From Clostridiales bacterium (lineage in GTDB: Bacteria; Bacillota; Clostridia; Christensenellales; Aristaeellaceae): a stretch of DNA of 36,088 nucleotides. The stretch covers positions 407-36,494 of the forward strand of contig JAHZHX010000016.1 in assembly GCA_019420065.1 (NCBI GenBank), given 5' to 3'. The translations under genes and the position numbers were made by a program. Shown here piece by piece: positions 7,972 through 14,852 of this stretch. Every line of letters begins with the position of its first letter. Positions within the stretch are counted from its first letter, which is position 1. The notes beneath the pieces are model-generated. The model was given only the letters and a program-made list of their open reading frames with translations, searched no databases and had not been told where the DNA came from.

Positions 7972-7999
7972 AGAATGGATCAAACGGCAAAGGAGCGAA

Positions 8000-8746
8000 A
8001 TGGTGAAGGCACTTCGGATTACGATCATTGTGATTTTGACAGCGGCAGCGCTGGCGGCGATTCTCAGCCCGGCATTGCTGGCCGGTTTTCTGCCGCAGAA
8101 TGTGATCGAGCTGATGCGGATGGATGAATTCCCTTTGCTGGGAACCTGCACCAAGATCGGGTCGCGCTTAATCAGCACGATTGGCGGCGGCGGGCAGTTG
8201 AGTCTGGACATTGTTACGGGGGCAATCGGCGACAGTTTCTGGGATGAAGCGCTGTCGCTGCTGATGGTATCGGTGCTGACGATCCCCGTATCGTTTTTGC
8301 TGGGCTTTGCGCTGTACAAGCCGCTGTACAGGGGTGTGATCGCGCGTGGGCTGCTGTATGCATCGCTTAATCTGTGCTCGGTATTGATTGCCTGGATCAT
8401 TTACCGTCAGGTGTATTTCCGCCTGCTGATCGAAGGGGTGATTCAGGAAAACATCACCGACGAAACGCTGCGGAACGCGGTGAATTATTTGACGCAGTTT
8501 TTGTCCGTTGCGGCGATTGGCGCGATCGGCGTCAAAATTGCGGTGGCATTTCTGGCGGCCAAGATCATGGTACACAAAATCATTTTGCCCATTGCCGGCA
8601 CTGTCATTCGCACGGCGCTGTTTGCGTTTTTGACGGCTCTGATGATGCTGCTGCAGGCAGATCCTGCGCAGTGGCGCGTTATTTTGCCAACGATGCTGGC
8701 AACATTGCTTGCGTGCGGCCTAAGCGACGGGCTGTTTGGATGCTAA
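8000..8746 (+). CDS. Multi-pass membrane protein of unknown function
   Basis: Integral membrane protein of 248 residues with about five to six hydrophobic helices (roughly 4-28, 92-115, 124-142, 180-205 and 207-245). Between the first two is a Gly-rich stretch (IGGGGQLSLDIVTGAIGDSFWDE) that probably faces outward. I recognise no family. ATG 8000 lies only 4 nt after AAGGAG (7990-7995), so GTG 8003 with 7-nt spacing is an equally good start. The gene is 12 bp upstream of the 4Fe-4S protein gene and driven by a full-consensus promoter, so the two are probably cotranscribed. A joint function is only a guess. Confidence 0.75.
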   Translation: MVKALRITIIVILTAAALAAILSPALLAGFLPQNVIELMRMDEFPLLGTCTKIGSRLISTIGGGGQLSLDIVTGAIGDSFWDEALSLLMVSVLTIPVSFLLGFALYKPLYRGVIARGLLYASLNLCSVLIAWIIYRQVYFRLLIEGVIQENITDETLRNAVNYLTQFLSVAAIGAIGVKIAVAFLAAKIMVHKIILPIAGTVIRTALFAFLTALMMLLQADPAQWRVILPTMLATLLACGLSDGLFGC

Positions 8747-8758
8747 GGGGGAAAGGGA

Positions 8759-9397
8759 ATGCTGCGGAGAATCATTGTTATCAACGAGGAAAAATGCAGT
8801 GGCTGCGGTTTGTGCGCTAAAGCATGCCATGAAGGGGCGATTGGAATGAGCGGCGGCAAGGCCAAGCTGCTGCGCGAGGATTATTGCGATGGATTGGGCG
8901 ACTGTCTGCCGGCCTGCCCGCAAAATGCGATTACGTTTGAGATGCGCGAAGCGCCCGCGTATGACGCGGAAGCCGTTGAGGCGAGCAAACGTGCAAAAGG
9001 AATGCCTAAAAGTGCGTCTGCGATGGAGCGCAGCAGTTATTTGCACAATTTCCCGGTGCAGATCAAGCTGGCGCCGGTGAAAGCGCCGCATTATGACGGT
9101 GCGGACTTACTGATCGCGGCGGATTGCACGGCGTTTGCCGATGGGGATTTCCACCGTCATTTTATGAAAGAAAGAATCACGCTTATTGGCTGTCCCAAGC
9201 TGGACGGCGTTAACTATGCTGAAAAGCTGGCGCAGATTTTTATGGGCAACGACATCGGCAGCATAACGGTGGCCCGCATGACCGTGCCATGCTGCGGCGG
9301 TCTGGTCATGGCGGTACAGAAAGCGCTGGAACAGTGCGGCAAACCGATTCCGTGCCAAACCGTGATTATATCAACGGATGGCACAGTGATGAAATGA
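8759..9397 (+). CDS. 4Fe-4S cluster protein (ferredoxin-type domain plus C-terminal domain)
   Basis: Cytoplasmic iron-sulfur protein of 212 residues. The N-terminal part has two cluster motifs: CSGCGLCAKAC (residues about 13-23) and CDGLGDCLPACP (about 43-54), the second with the widened spacing CxxxxxCxxxC typical of a common clostridial family. The C-terminal part (about 100-212) has conserved-looking Cys in AADCTAF, IGCPKLD and TVPCCGG and may bind a further metal centre or accept electrons. It is likely an electron carrier or redox sensor; the partner is unknown. GGGGGAAAGGGA precedes ATG 8759. A strong terminator follows. Confidence 0.87.
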   Translation: MLRRIIVINEEKCSGCGLCAKACHEGAIGMSGGKAKLLREDYCDGLGDCLPACPQNAITFEMREAPAYDAEAVEASKRAKGMPKSASAMERSSYLHNFPVQIKLAPVKAPHYDGADLLIAADCTAFADGDFHRHFMKERITLIGCPKLDGVNYAEKLAQIFMGNDIGSITVARMTVPCCGGLVMAVQKALEQCGKPIPCQTVIISTDGTVMK

Positions 9398-9400
9398 GTA

Positions 9401-9434
9401 AAAGCGCAGGGCGTTAACAGGCTCTGCGCTTTTT
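9401..9434. terminator. Bidirectional terminator between convergent genes
   Basis: Stem AAAGCGCAGGGC (9401-9412) with GCTCTGCGCTTT (9421-9432), one G-U pair, 8-nt loop, A run before and T run after. The stop codon of the YitT-like gene (9414-9416) lies in the loop, so both converging genes end here. Confidence 0.85.
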
Positions 9435-10052
9435 GCTGCTGCGCGGAAATGCTGGCAGGCGCTGGATGACGCCGATCAGCTGTCCGGAAAGAATGACTGT
9501 CAGCACGGAGTAGGCGATTCGGCGCAGCGGGATATAGCTTAGCGAGAGCAATAGCACCACAATATCGCTGCATAGGTAGATCCATTCAATAGAAATGTGC
9601 GTTATATGAGACAGGCTCATGGCCAGCGCGTCGTCGCCGCCCGGCGCGCCGCCGGCGCGCACGCATACTCCTGCGCCAATGCCGACGAATAAAGCGCCCA
9701 GCAGCGCGGCCAGAAGCGGCTGCTCAGCCAGCCCGGGCCATAATGGCGGGAAGAACTCGTACAGCTTGTAGGATAGAGAGAAGCCGGCTGCGGCGAAACA
9801 GGAGTAAATCACAAAGGAGCGTCCCAACAAACGCCAGCCCAGCAGATAGCAGGCGGCATTGAGCAGCAGACCGGATACGGCAGGCGAAATGTGAAAAAGA
9901 TTTTCCAGGAGCAGCGTCAGCCCCAGCACGCCGCCTTCGGTCACGCCGGAAAGCGAATGAATATGGTACAAGCCAAAGGCCAGAAAGGCACTGCTGAAAA
10001 AAGCCAGAACGCACGAGGCAGGTTTGATTTGGCGAAACATTTGACGAAACAA
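9414..10052 (-). CDS. YitT-family (DUF161) membrane protein, short form
   Basis: Membrane protein of 212 residues with about five helices. The family signature is clear: a GVTEGGVLGLTLLL segment after helix 1 and ALFVGIGAGVCVRAGGAPGGDDALAM in the middle. YitT proteins of unknown function are normally about 280 residues with a cytosolic DUF2179 domain at the C terminus; here the protein ends in a basic tail right after the last helix, so that domain is missing. The start is uncertain: TTG 10052 follows a weak GAGAGA; an in-frame ATG lies at 10040 without a ribosome site. It begins 27 bp after the phosphoesterase stop and is probably cotranscribed with it. Confidence 0.82.
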   Translation of the reverse strand: MFRQMFRQIKPASCVLAFFSSAFLAFGLYHIHSLSGVTEGGVLGLTLLLENLFHISPAVSGLLLNAACYLLGWRLLGRSFVIYSCFAAAGFSLSYKLYEFFPPLWPGLAEQPLLAALLGALFVGIGAGVCVRAGGAPGGDDALAMSLSHITHISIEWIYLCSDIVVLLLSLSYIPLRRIAYSVLTVILSGQLIGVIQRLPAFPRSSKKRRAC

Positions 10053-10079
10053 AGCATTCTCTCACAATCTGTATGATGA

Positions 10080-10784
10080 TTAAGGCTGTACGCCATAGAA
10101 AACGCGCTTGATGAGCGGCGCGTCAGGATAATTCAGCCGGTCGACCCGTTCAAGTACGCGGTCTGCGTCATAATTCAGGCTGAGCGGTTGGAAATGGACG
10201 GCGCTTTCCGTCAGCGTAAGAAGCCCGGCGTGGGCGACTGAACCAGACTTGGCTGGGCAGCCTGCCGATCCGGCGTTGATAAAGCAGCGCGCCCCTGCGC
10301 GGCAGACGCGGCTGTGATGGTCGTGTCCGTAAAGAACAATGTCGCCTTCCGGGAAAAGCGCGGAGAGCGTACCGCTTTCCGGGTTAGGGAGGATGGGACG
10401 GTATTGCTGCCGTGTGTCCATGCAATAATGGGCGATGGTAATGCGGCGGTTTTCAAGCGTTATCGAGCGATAAAGAGGAAGCGAGGCCAGAAAAGCTTTG
10501 GACGTTTCCGAAAGCATGCTGTGCTGCCAGGCATGATGCGCCATTTCCGAGGAGGGCATGCCAGCGGGAAATCCCTCGGCCAGATAGCGTTCATGGTTGC
10601 CCTGGACCGCAAGCAGACCGGGCGTTTGCATCAAATAGTGTACGCTTTCCTCAGGATCAGGCCCGATACCGATGACGTCCCCGCAGCAGATAACGGCTGA
10701 ACAGCCTTCCTGACGAAAATATGTGTCAACCGTCATCAGCGCGGCGAGATTGCTGTGGATATCTGCGATCACGCCGATTTTCAT
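10080..10784 (-). CDS. Metallophosphoesterase (YfcE/calcineurin-like)
   Basis: Binuclear-metal phosphoesterase of 234 residues, probably cytoplasmic. The metal-binding motifs appear in order: DIHSN near the N terminus, GDVIGIGPDP, GNHERYL, an internal HY segment and GHDHHS, followed by INAGSAG. It resembles the YfcE/MJ0936 phosphodiesterase group; the substrate cannot be read from sequence. ATG 10784 (MKIGVIADIHSN) was chosen since AAGGAG (10793-10798) lies 8 nt upstream; an in-frame ATG at 10802 has no ribosome site. It is the first gene of a two-gene unit with the YitT-like protein. Confidence 0.9.
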   Translation of the reverse strand: MKIGVIADIHSNLAALMTVDTYFRQEGCSAVICCGDVIGIGPDPEESVHYLMQTPGLLAVQGNHERYLAEGFPAGMPSSEMAHHAWQHSMLSETSKAFLASLPLYRSITLENRRITIAHYCMDTRQQYRPILPNPESGTLSALFPEGDIVLYGHDHHSRVCRAGARCFINAGSAGCPAKSGSVAHAGLLTLTESAVHFQPLSLNYDADRVLERVDRLNYPDAPLIKRVFYGVQP

Positions 10785-10812
10785 GCGCTCCGCTCCTTTC
10801 ATGGCATGACCT

Positions 10813-10842
10813 ATTATAGCATGGTTCCCAAGAAAAGGGCAA
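10813..10842 (-). promoter_or_regulatory. Promoter for metallophosphoesterase
   Basis: Minus strand TATAAT (10813-10818) preceded 18 bp upstream by TTGCCC (10837-10842). It starts just outside the structured element at 10848-11090, so the two genes flanking that element are transcribed separately. Confidence 0.6.
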
Positions 10843-10847
10843 GCAAA

Positions 10848-11090
10848 AGCGGCCGGTGATCCGGCCGCTCATAGTGCTGATAAAGCCCGCAAACGCAAAA
10901 ATTCCTTCGAAGAAAGAGGAAATCGAAGGAATTTTTGCTTGCTGCGTCAACTTCACTTGCAGATTGCGGTCACTTACGTCTATGTAAGCTCCCTGATCTG
11001 CAAGCTCGTTTCCTTGCCTTGCAGACTTTCTCAGCCTCTGCCGATCTGTTGACTTTGTCAACAGACTGAGCGGCCGATGATCCGGCCGCT
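10848..11090 (-). repeat. Structured intergenic element bounded by near-identical palindromes
   Basis: This fills the gap between two minus-strand genes. Two 22-bp hairpin sequences, at 10848-10869 and 11069-11090, share all but one base and bound the unit. Between them are: a perfect 16-bp inverted repeat GCAAAAATTCCTTCGA (10895-10910) with its complement at 10923-10938 and a 12-nt loop; CTTGCAGAT (10956-10964) with ATCTGCAAG (10996-11004), enclosing a CTTAC/GTAAG stem; a third copy CTTGCAGA at 11018-11025; TCTGTTGAC (11045-11053) with GTCAACAGA (11057-11065); and CTCAG/CTGAG enclosing the last. Read on the minus strand, the last hairpin ends in TTTT and can terminate the upstream gene, whose stop lies 7 nt before the element. 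It looks like an interspersed repeat or structured RNA; copy number cannot be seen here. Confidence 0.7.
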
Positions 11091-11097
11091 GTACCGT

Positions 11098-12123
11098 TTA
11101 GAAGAAATAGCCCATGGGATAGGGGAGATAGCTTGGTTCCGCGAGCTGATCGACGGTGACAATACCGGCAGGCGCGCGCAAAACGCTGGGAATGCGGTTG
11201 ACGATGGTGGCGCAGGTATGTTCGACGGTTGCTGGCTTGACGACATGATATTCAAGATTGGGTTCGCCGGTGATCTTCCAATCACACATATCGCCGTCCT
11301 CCGGCCCGTATACCTTACCGATGCATTGCGTTTCCAGCGTGATGCCCTGGAAGGTTTCGGTCGTTACCACGGCTGCCATGCCGGTGCAGCGGCCCTTGGG
11401 GATACTTTTGCCCAGTGTGGAAGAAAACACTTCTTTATCGCTGAAATATGGAACGCATTTTTGCGTTTGTGATTTGATGCTCAGCGCCAGCTTTTGCGCC
11501 AGCGCTTCGTTCGAATTCCAGACGTAGGCGGGTTCGAGCACGTCGGGGTGGGCCAACTGCGCTTCAAATTCTTGCGCGGTCAGCCCTACGCCGTGCGCTT
11601 TGGCCAGCGCAAGACCATAATCTTCAACGTTATAGCTGACAGCGCCTTCGATTTTGCGGATGCTATGACAGCCTGCCGCTGCTATGGCGACCATGTTCAC
11701 CCAGAAAATGTCTTCCATGCCGCTGCCGGTAAAGGTGCAGCCGTTGGATTTGGCCAGCACGTCCAGTTTGTTGGTCAGGCAGGGATTGGTGGTCCAGCAA
11801 TAGGTGGCTTCCTCGCAAGTGGTAATAACATTGATCCCGCGGGAAAGGCATTTTTCAAAATGCGCATAGCAATCGGAGACAAGGCTAAAAAGCGTCACAA
11901 CCGCTATGTCGGCGTCGGTGCTGTCCAGCACCTGATCGGCGTTGTTGCTGATGCAAACGCCGGTTCTGCATCCAAGCCCGGCGTAGTCTCCGATATCCAT
12001 GCCAGCAATTTCGGGATTGACGTCAATGGCTCCGACAATCTGCGCCCCCTTTTCGTACAGATAGCGAAGGATGTATTTGCTCATTTTGCCGCAGCCGTAC
12101 TGGATTACCTTGATTTTTTCCAT
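11098..12123 (-). CDS. NAD(P)-dependent dehydrogenase, 2,4-diaminopentanoate dehydrogenase-like
   Basis: Oxidoreductase of 341 residues. The N-terminal Rossmann fold starts KVIQYGCGKMSKYILRYL and continues with VGAIDVNPEIAG, in the style of dihydrodipicolinate reductase. The C-terminal half, with VNRIPSVLRAPAGIVTVDQL near the end, resembles the C-terminal domain of 2,4-diaminopentanoate dehydrogenase of ornithine-fermenting clostridia. The other ornithine-pathway genes are absent nearby, so the substrate is likely another amino acid or amine; the name marks the family only. AAGGAGGCGG precedes ATG 12123. The gene is divergent from marR-degV, with a 141-bp shared upstream region that could put it under the MarR protein. 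It ends at the structured element. Confidence 0.78.
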   Translation of the reverse strand: MEKIKVIQYGCGKMSKYILRYLYEKGAQIVGAIDVNPEIAGMDIGDYAGLGCRTGVCISNNADQVLDSTDADIAVVTLFSLVSDCYAHFEKCLSRGINVITTCEEATYCWTTNPCLTNKLDVLAKSNGCTFTGSGMEDIFWVNMVAIAAAGCHSIRKIEGAVSYNVEDYGLALAKAHGVGLTAQEFEAQLAHPDVLEPAYVWNSNEALAQKLALSIKSQTQKCVPYFSDKEVFSSTLGKSIPKGRCTGMAAVVTTETFQGITLETQCIGKVYGPEDGDMCDWKITGEPNLEYHVVKPATVEHTCATIVNRIPSVLRAPAGIVTVDQLAEPSYLPYPMGYFF

Positions 12124-12206
12124 AAATACCGCCTCCTTAAATGCGTACAGATGCTGTGCATCCGCTCATTAGCATGCCCGCCAATGCATGGGATGATTCA
12201 TGATGA

Positions 12207-12224
12207 ATGTTGACATGTAAACAT
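12207..12224. promoter_or_regulatory. Probable MarR operator overlapping -35 box
   Basis: Imperfect 18-bp palindrome ATGTTGACATGTAAACAT (16 of 18 positions symmetric) covering the TTGACA of the marR promoter. Position and size fit autorepression by the MarR protein encoded 40 bp downstream; the palindrome could also affect the divergent dehydrogenase gene. Confidence 0.6.
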
Positions 12225-12238
12225 CTGTGTGATATACT
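12210..12238 (+). promoter_or_regulatory. marR-degV promoter
   Basis: TTGACA (12210-12215), 17-bp spacer, TATACT (12233-12238); transcription would begin about 20 bp before the marR ATG. Confidence 0.82.
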
Positions 12239-12264
12239 GTCGCCTGGCTGATAAGGAGGCGGGT

Positions 12265-12714
12265 ATGCTGGAAGAACGGTACGAGGAGTTTGCGGCGCTG
12301 ATTGCGGGCGTTCATGGAAATATCCAAAAGATCAAGAGCAGCTATGCTTCATCGTTTGGACTCAAAACAGTGCATATTTTCTGGCTGTATCTGCTCAGGA
12401 CGCATCCCGGGGGGATGACCGCGTCCGAGTTGGCAAAGGCGGGAAAAACCGATCGCAGTCTGGTATCGCGCGAAATTGGCGAATTGCAGGAAAAGGGGAT
12501 CGTAGTTGCACAGCAGCGCGGCGAGCGCCGCCGTTATGGCTGGAAATTTGAACTTACGGAGCGCGGCGCGCAAATTGCCGGGCAGATTTCTCAGATTGCC
12601 CTTGCCGTGCAGAACCGTGTCAATGAATCGATCACAGAAGACGAGCTGATAAGCTTTTACCGGACGCTGAACCGGTTGGCAGAGCGTTTTGAAGAAATTG
12701 TCAAGGAGATATGA
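12265..12714 (+). CDS. MarR family transcriptional regulator
   Basis: Winged-helix repressor of 149 residues. After an N-terminal dimerisation helix comes the helix-turn-helix with MTASELAKAGKTDRSLVSREIGELQEKGIV, then the wing with QRGERRRYGWKFELTERG and a long C-terminal helix for dimerisation. ATG 12265 was picked because AAGGAGG (12253-12259) is 5 nt upstream; the frame is open a little further up but that part lies across the promoter. It is cotranscribed with degV, which starts 4 nt after its stop. The adjacent palindrome is a likely autoregulatory site. The ligand is unknown; a lipid signal would fit the degV partner but is inference. Confidence 0.92.
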   Translation: MLEERYEEFAALIAGVHGNIQKIKSSYASSFGLKTVHIFWLYLLRTHPGGMTASELAKAGKTDRSLVSREIGELQEKGIVVAQQRGERRRYGWKFELTERGAQIAGQISQIALAVQNRVNESITEDELISFYRTLNRLAERFEEIVKEI

Positions 12715-12718
12715 CGAT

Positions 12719-13579
12719 ATGAGCGTGCGTATTATATGCGACTCCGCCTGCGATATGACGCAGCGTGAAGCGAGCGAGAAAAATGCGGTTGTTCTGCCCT
12801 TAATTGTTCGCTTCGGCGAAACGGAATATCTGGACGGGCAAACCATCACGCCGGATATGTTTTATGAAAAGCTGAAGGGCTGCAAGGTGCTGCCCCAGAC
12901 CAGCCAAATTACGCCTGAGCGTTTTGAGCAGGCGTACCGGCAAACAGTACAAGATGGGGATGAGGCGGTGGTGCTGACCGTTTCCGGAAAGCTTTCGGGT
13001 ACCTGGCAGAGCGCATGCATGACCGCGGAAGCCTATGGCGGTCGTATATGGGTCGTGGACAGCCAGAATGTCACCGTGGGCGAGCGGGTATTGCTGGAAT
13101 ATGCGCTGCGCTTGCGGGATGCGGGTATGCCGGCGGCCGCGATTGCCGAAAAGCTTGAAAAAGCGCGGGGAAAAATCTGCGTCGTTGCCCGGGTAGATAC
13201 GCTGGAATACCTGATGCGCGGCGGCAGGCTGTCCAGAACGGCGGCAATCGCCGGGACGGTTCTGGGAATCAAGCCGATCATTGGCGTACAGGACGGTATG
13301 CTGGCCGTCCTGGGCAAAGCGCGCGGGATAAAGCAGGGGAATACGATTTTGCGGAAGCTGATCCAGCAGCACGGGATTGATTTTGACATGCCAGTAATGC
13401 TGGGATATTCCGGTACGGATGATACGGCCTTGCATGAATATGTTGAGGCCAGCCGCGATCTTTGGGCGGCGGAGCGTGACGCGCTGCCCGTTCAGCAGGT
13501 TGGCAGCGTGATTGGTACGCATGCGGGCCCGGGCGCGATTGCCGTTGCGTTCTTCGCGCTGCATAACGAAGCACTATAA
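12719..13579 (+). CDS. DegV family protein (fatty-acid-binding, FakB-like)
   Basis: DegV protein of 286 residues. Members characterised as FakB hold a fatty acid and present it to the kinase FakA for phosphorylation, feeding exogenous fatty acids into phospholipid synthesis. Seen: the N-terminal strand VRIICDSACDM, the lipid-head-group motif TSQITPERF with Thr61/Ser62, a GKLSGTWQSA loop, the RVDTLEYLMRGGRLSR motif and C-terminal GTHAGPGAIAV with His268. These are the conserved contact residues. Length is typical. AAGGAG lies 10 nt before ATG 12719. fakA is not in the window. Cotranscription with a MarR regulator suggests lipid-responsive control, but the sequence does not prove it. Confidence 0.92.
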   Translation: MSVRIICDSACDMTQREASEKNAVVLPLIVRFGETEYLDGQTITPDMFYEKLKGCKVLPQTSQITPERFEQAYRQTVQDGDEAVVLTVSGKLSGTWQSACMTAEAYGGRIWVVDSQNVTVGERVLLEYALRLRDAGMPAAAIAEKLEKARGKICVVARVDTLEYLMRGGRLSRTAAIAGTVLGIKPIIGVQDGMLAVLGKARGIKQGNTILRKLIQQHGIDFDMPVMLGYSGTDDTALHEYVEASRDLWAAERDALPVQQVGSVIGTHAGPGAIAVAFFALHNEAL

Positions 13580-13584
13580 AAAAG

Positions 13585-13621
13585 CCTGAACGCATGCAAT
13601 TCGCGGTGCGTTCAGGTTTTT
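13585..13621. terminator. Terminator between degV and ddl
   Basis: Ten-base-pair stem CCTGAACGCA (13585-13594) with TGCGTTCAGG (13607-13616), 12-nt loop, preceded by an A run and followed by TTTTT, so it can serve both converging genes. Confidence 0.88.
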
Positions 13622-13636
13622 CATGAGAAATGGGAA

Positions 13637-14833
13637 TTACAGCTTTCCGCCTTTTTTTCCGCCCAGCACAACGCCGCTGAGGATGTCGGAGGTGAAAGCA
13701 TAATTGTTGCTGTTTTTTTCGTCATAGGCCTTTTGCGCGTAGGCCACCAGCCGGTCGATCAATTCTGCATAGGGAACGCCGCTTTCCTGCCACAGGTAGA
13801 AGGCCATGGATCCGGGAATGGTGTTGATTTCGGTGATATACAGCTCGTCGTCCCGAGTCAGCATGTAGTCGATGCGCACAACGCCTTTGCAGTCCAGCGC
13901 CCGGAAAATCTGTTTGCTCAGCGTTTCAATGCGGCGGATCATCTCTTCCCCAACCGGAGCGGGCATGATTCGCTTGAGCGAGGCCATTCCCTTGCTGCCG
14001 CCGCCGGCCAGATACTTGTCGGCAAAATCGAGCAGGTCGCCGCCTGAAGTCGTAGGCATTTCGGTTACTGAGGTATGAATGTCATTGTCAAAGCCCAGCA
14101 CGGAGCAGTTCACTTCAATGGGATGATCCAGGCCTTTTTCGATCAGTACGCGGCGGTCATAGGTAAAGGCAAGGTCAAGCGCGTCGCGCAGCGCTTCCCG
14201 GTCGTTGGCACGGCTGACGCCAATGGAGGAGCCCAGGCACGATGGCTTGCAGAACACCGGATAGGGAAGCGCTTCTTCAATGTGGGCAATCACCGTGTCA
14301 GGATCGGCCTGCCACTCGCTGCGCAGGGCAAAAACGTCGGGCAGCACCGGAAAACGCATGCCGCGAAAGATCTGCTTCATCATGATTTTGTCCATACCTA
14401 CGGCGGAACCGGCCACGCCTGTGGAGGCATAGGGGATGTTGGCCAGCTCCAGCATGCCCTGCAATGTGCCGTCCTCGCCGTGCAGACCATGCATCACGGG
14501 GATTACGCAGTCAAGCTTGGCGACGGTAACGGGCATTACGCCTTTGGCAAACAGCCCTTTTTCCTGTTCATAAGCGATCAGCGCGCCGGAACCTGCCGTC
14601 ATATCCAGCGTGACGCGGGTAACGCCTTTGGCATATGCGTCAAAAGGGGTGAAAGCGTGAATATCCAGCAGTTTTTCGCCGGTATACCATCTGCCGTCTC
14701 GCGCGATGTAAATGGGCCAAACATCGTATTTATCGCGGTTGACAGCACGCGCCAGCTGAATGCCGCTGATGATGGAAACCTCATGCTCGCAGGAACGGCT
14801 GCCAAAGATAACGCCTAATTGAAGCTTTGCCAT
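13637..14833 (-). CDS. ddl: D-alanine--D-alanine ligase
   Basis: ATP-grasp ligase of 398 residues that makes D-Ala-D-Ala for the peptidoglycan stem peptide. Seen: the N-terminal LGVIFGSRSCEHEVSIISG with the catalytic Glu of HEVS, VIPVMHGLHGEDGTLQG, FCKPSCLGSSIGVS, the KGLDHPIEVNCSVLG segment and the C-terminal EINTIPGSMAFYLW with metal ligands. The last motif differs from the usual NTIPGFTSYS, as in many clostridial Ddl proteins, so the exact second amino acid (Ala, Ser or lactate) cannot be fixed. ATG 14833 is preceded by AGGAGGC (14844-14850). It follows the MurF-like gene by 19 bp in an operon with it and a hydrolase gene. Confidence 0.93.
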   Translation of the reverse strand: MAKLQLGVIFGSRSCEHEVSIISGIQLARAVNRDKYDVWPIYIARDGRWYTGEKLLDIHAFTPFDAYAKGVTRVTLDMTAGSGALIAYEQEKGLFAKGVMPVTVAKLDCVIPVMHGLHGEDGTLQGMLELANIPYASTGVAGSAVGMDKIMMKQIFRGMRFPVLPDVFALRSEWQADPDTVIAHIEEALPYPVFCKPSCLGSSIGVSRANDREALRDALDLAFTYDRRVLIEKGLDHPIEVNCSVLGFDNDIHTSVTEMPTTSGGDLLDFADKYLAGGGSKGMASLKRIMPAPVGEEMIRRIETLSKQIFRALDCKGVVRIDYMLTRDDELYITEINTIPGSMAFYLWQESGVPYAELIDRLVAYAQKAYDEKNSNNYAFTSDILSGVVLGGKKGGKL

Positions 14834-14852
14834 GGATGTGATTGCCTCCTCG

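Noticed and set aside
10726..11061. Minus-strand reading frame of 111 codons through the structured element
   Set aside because: It starts at TTG inside a hairpin, has no ribosome site, and runs into the metallophosphoesterase gene in a wrong frame. The open frame may be a by-product of the repeat sequence, though recurrence of the same peptide in other copies would be worth noting.
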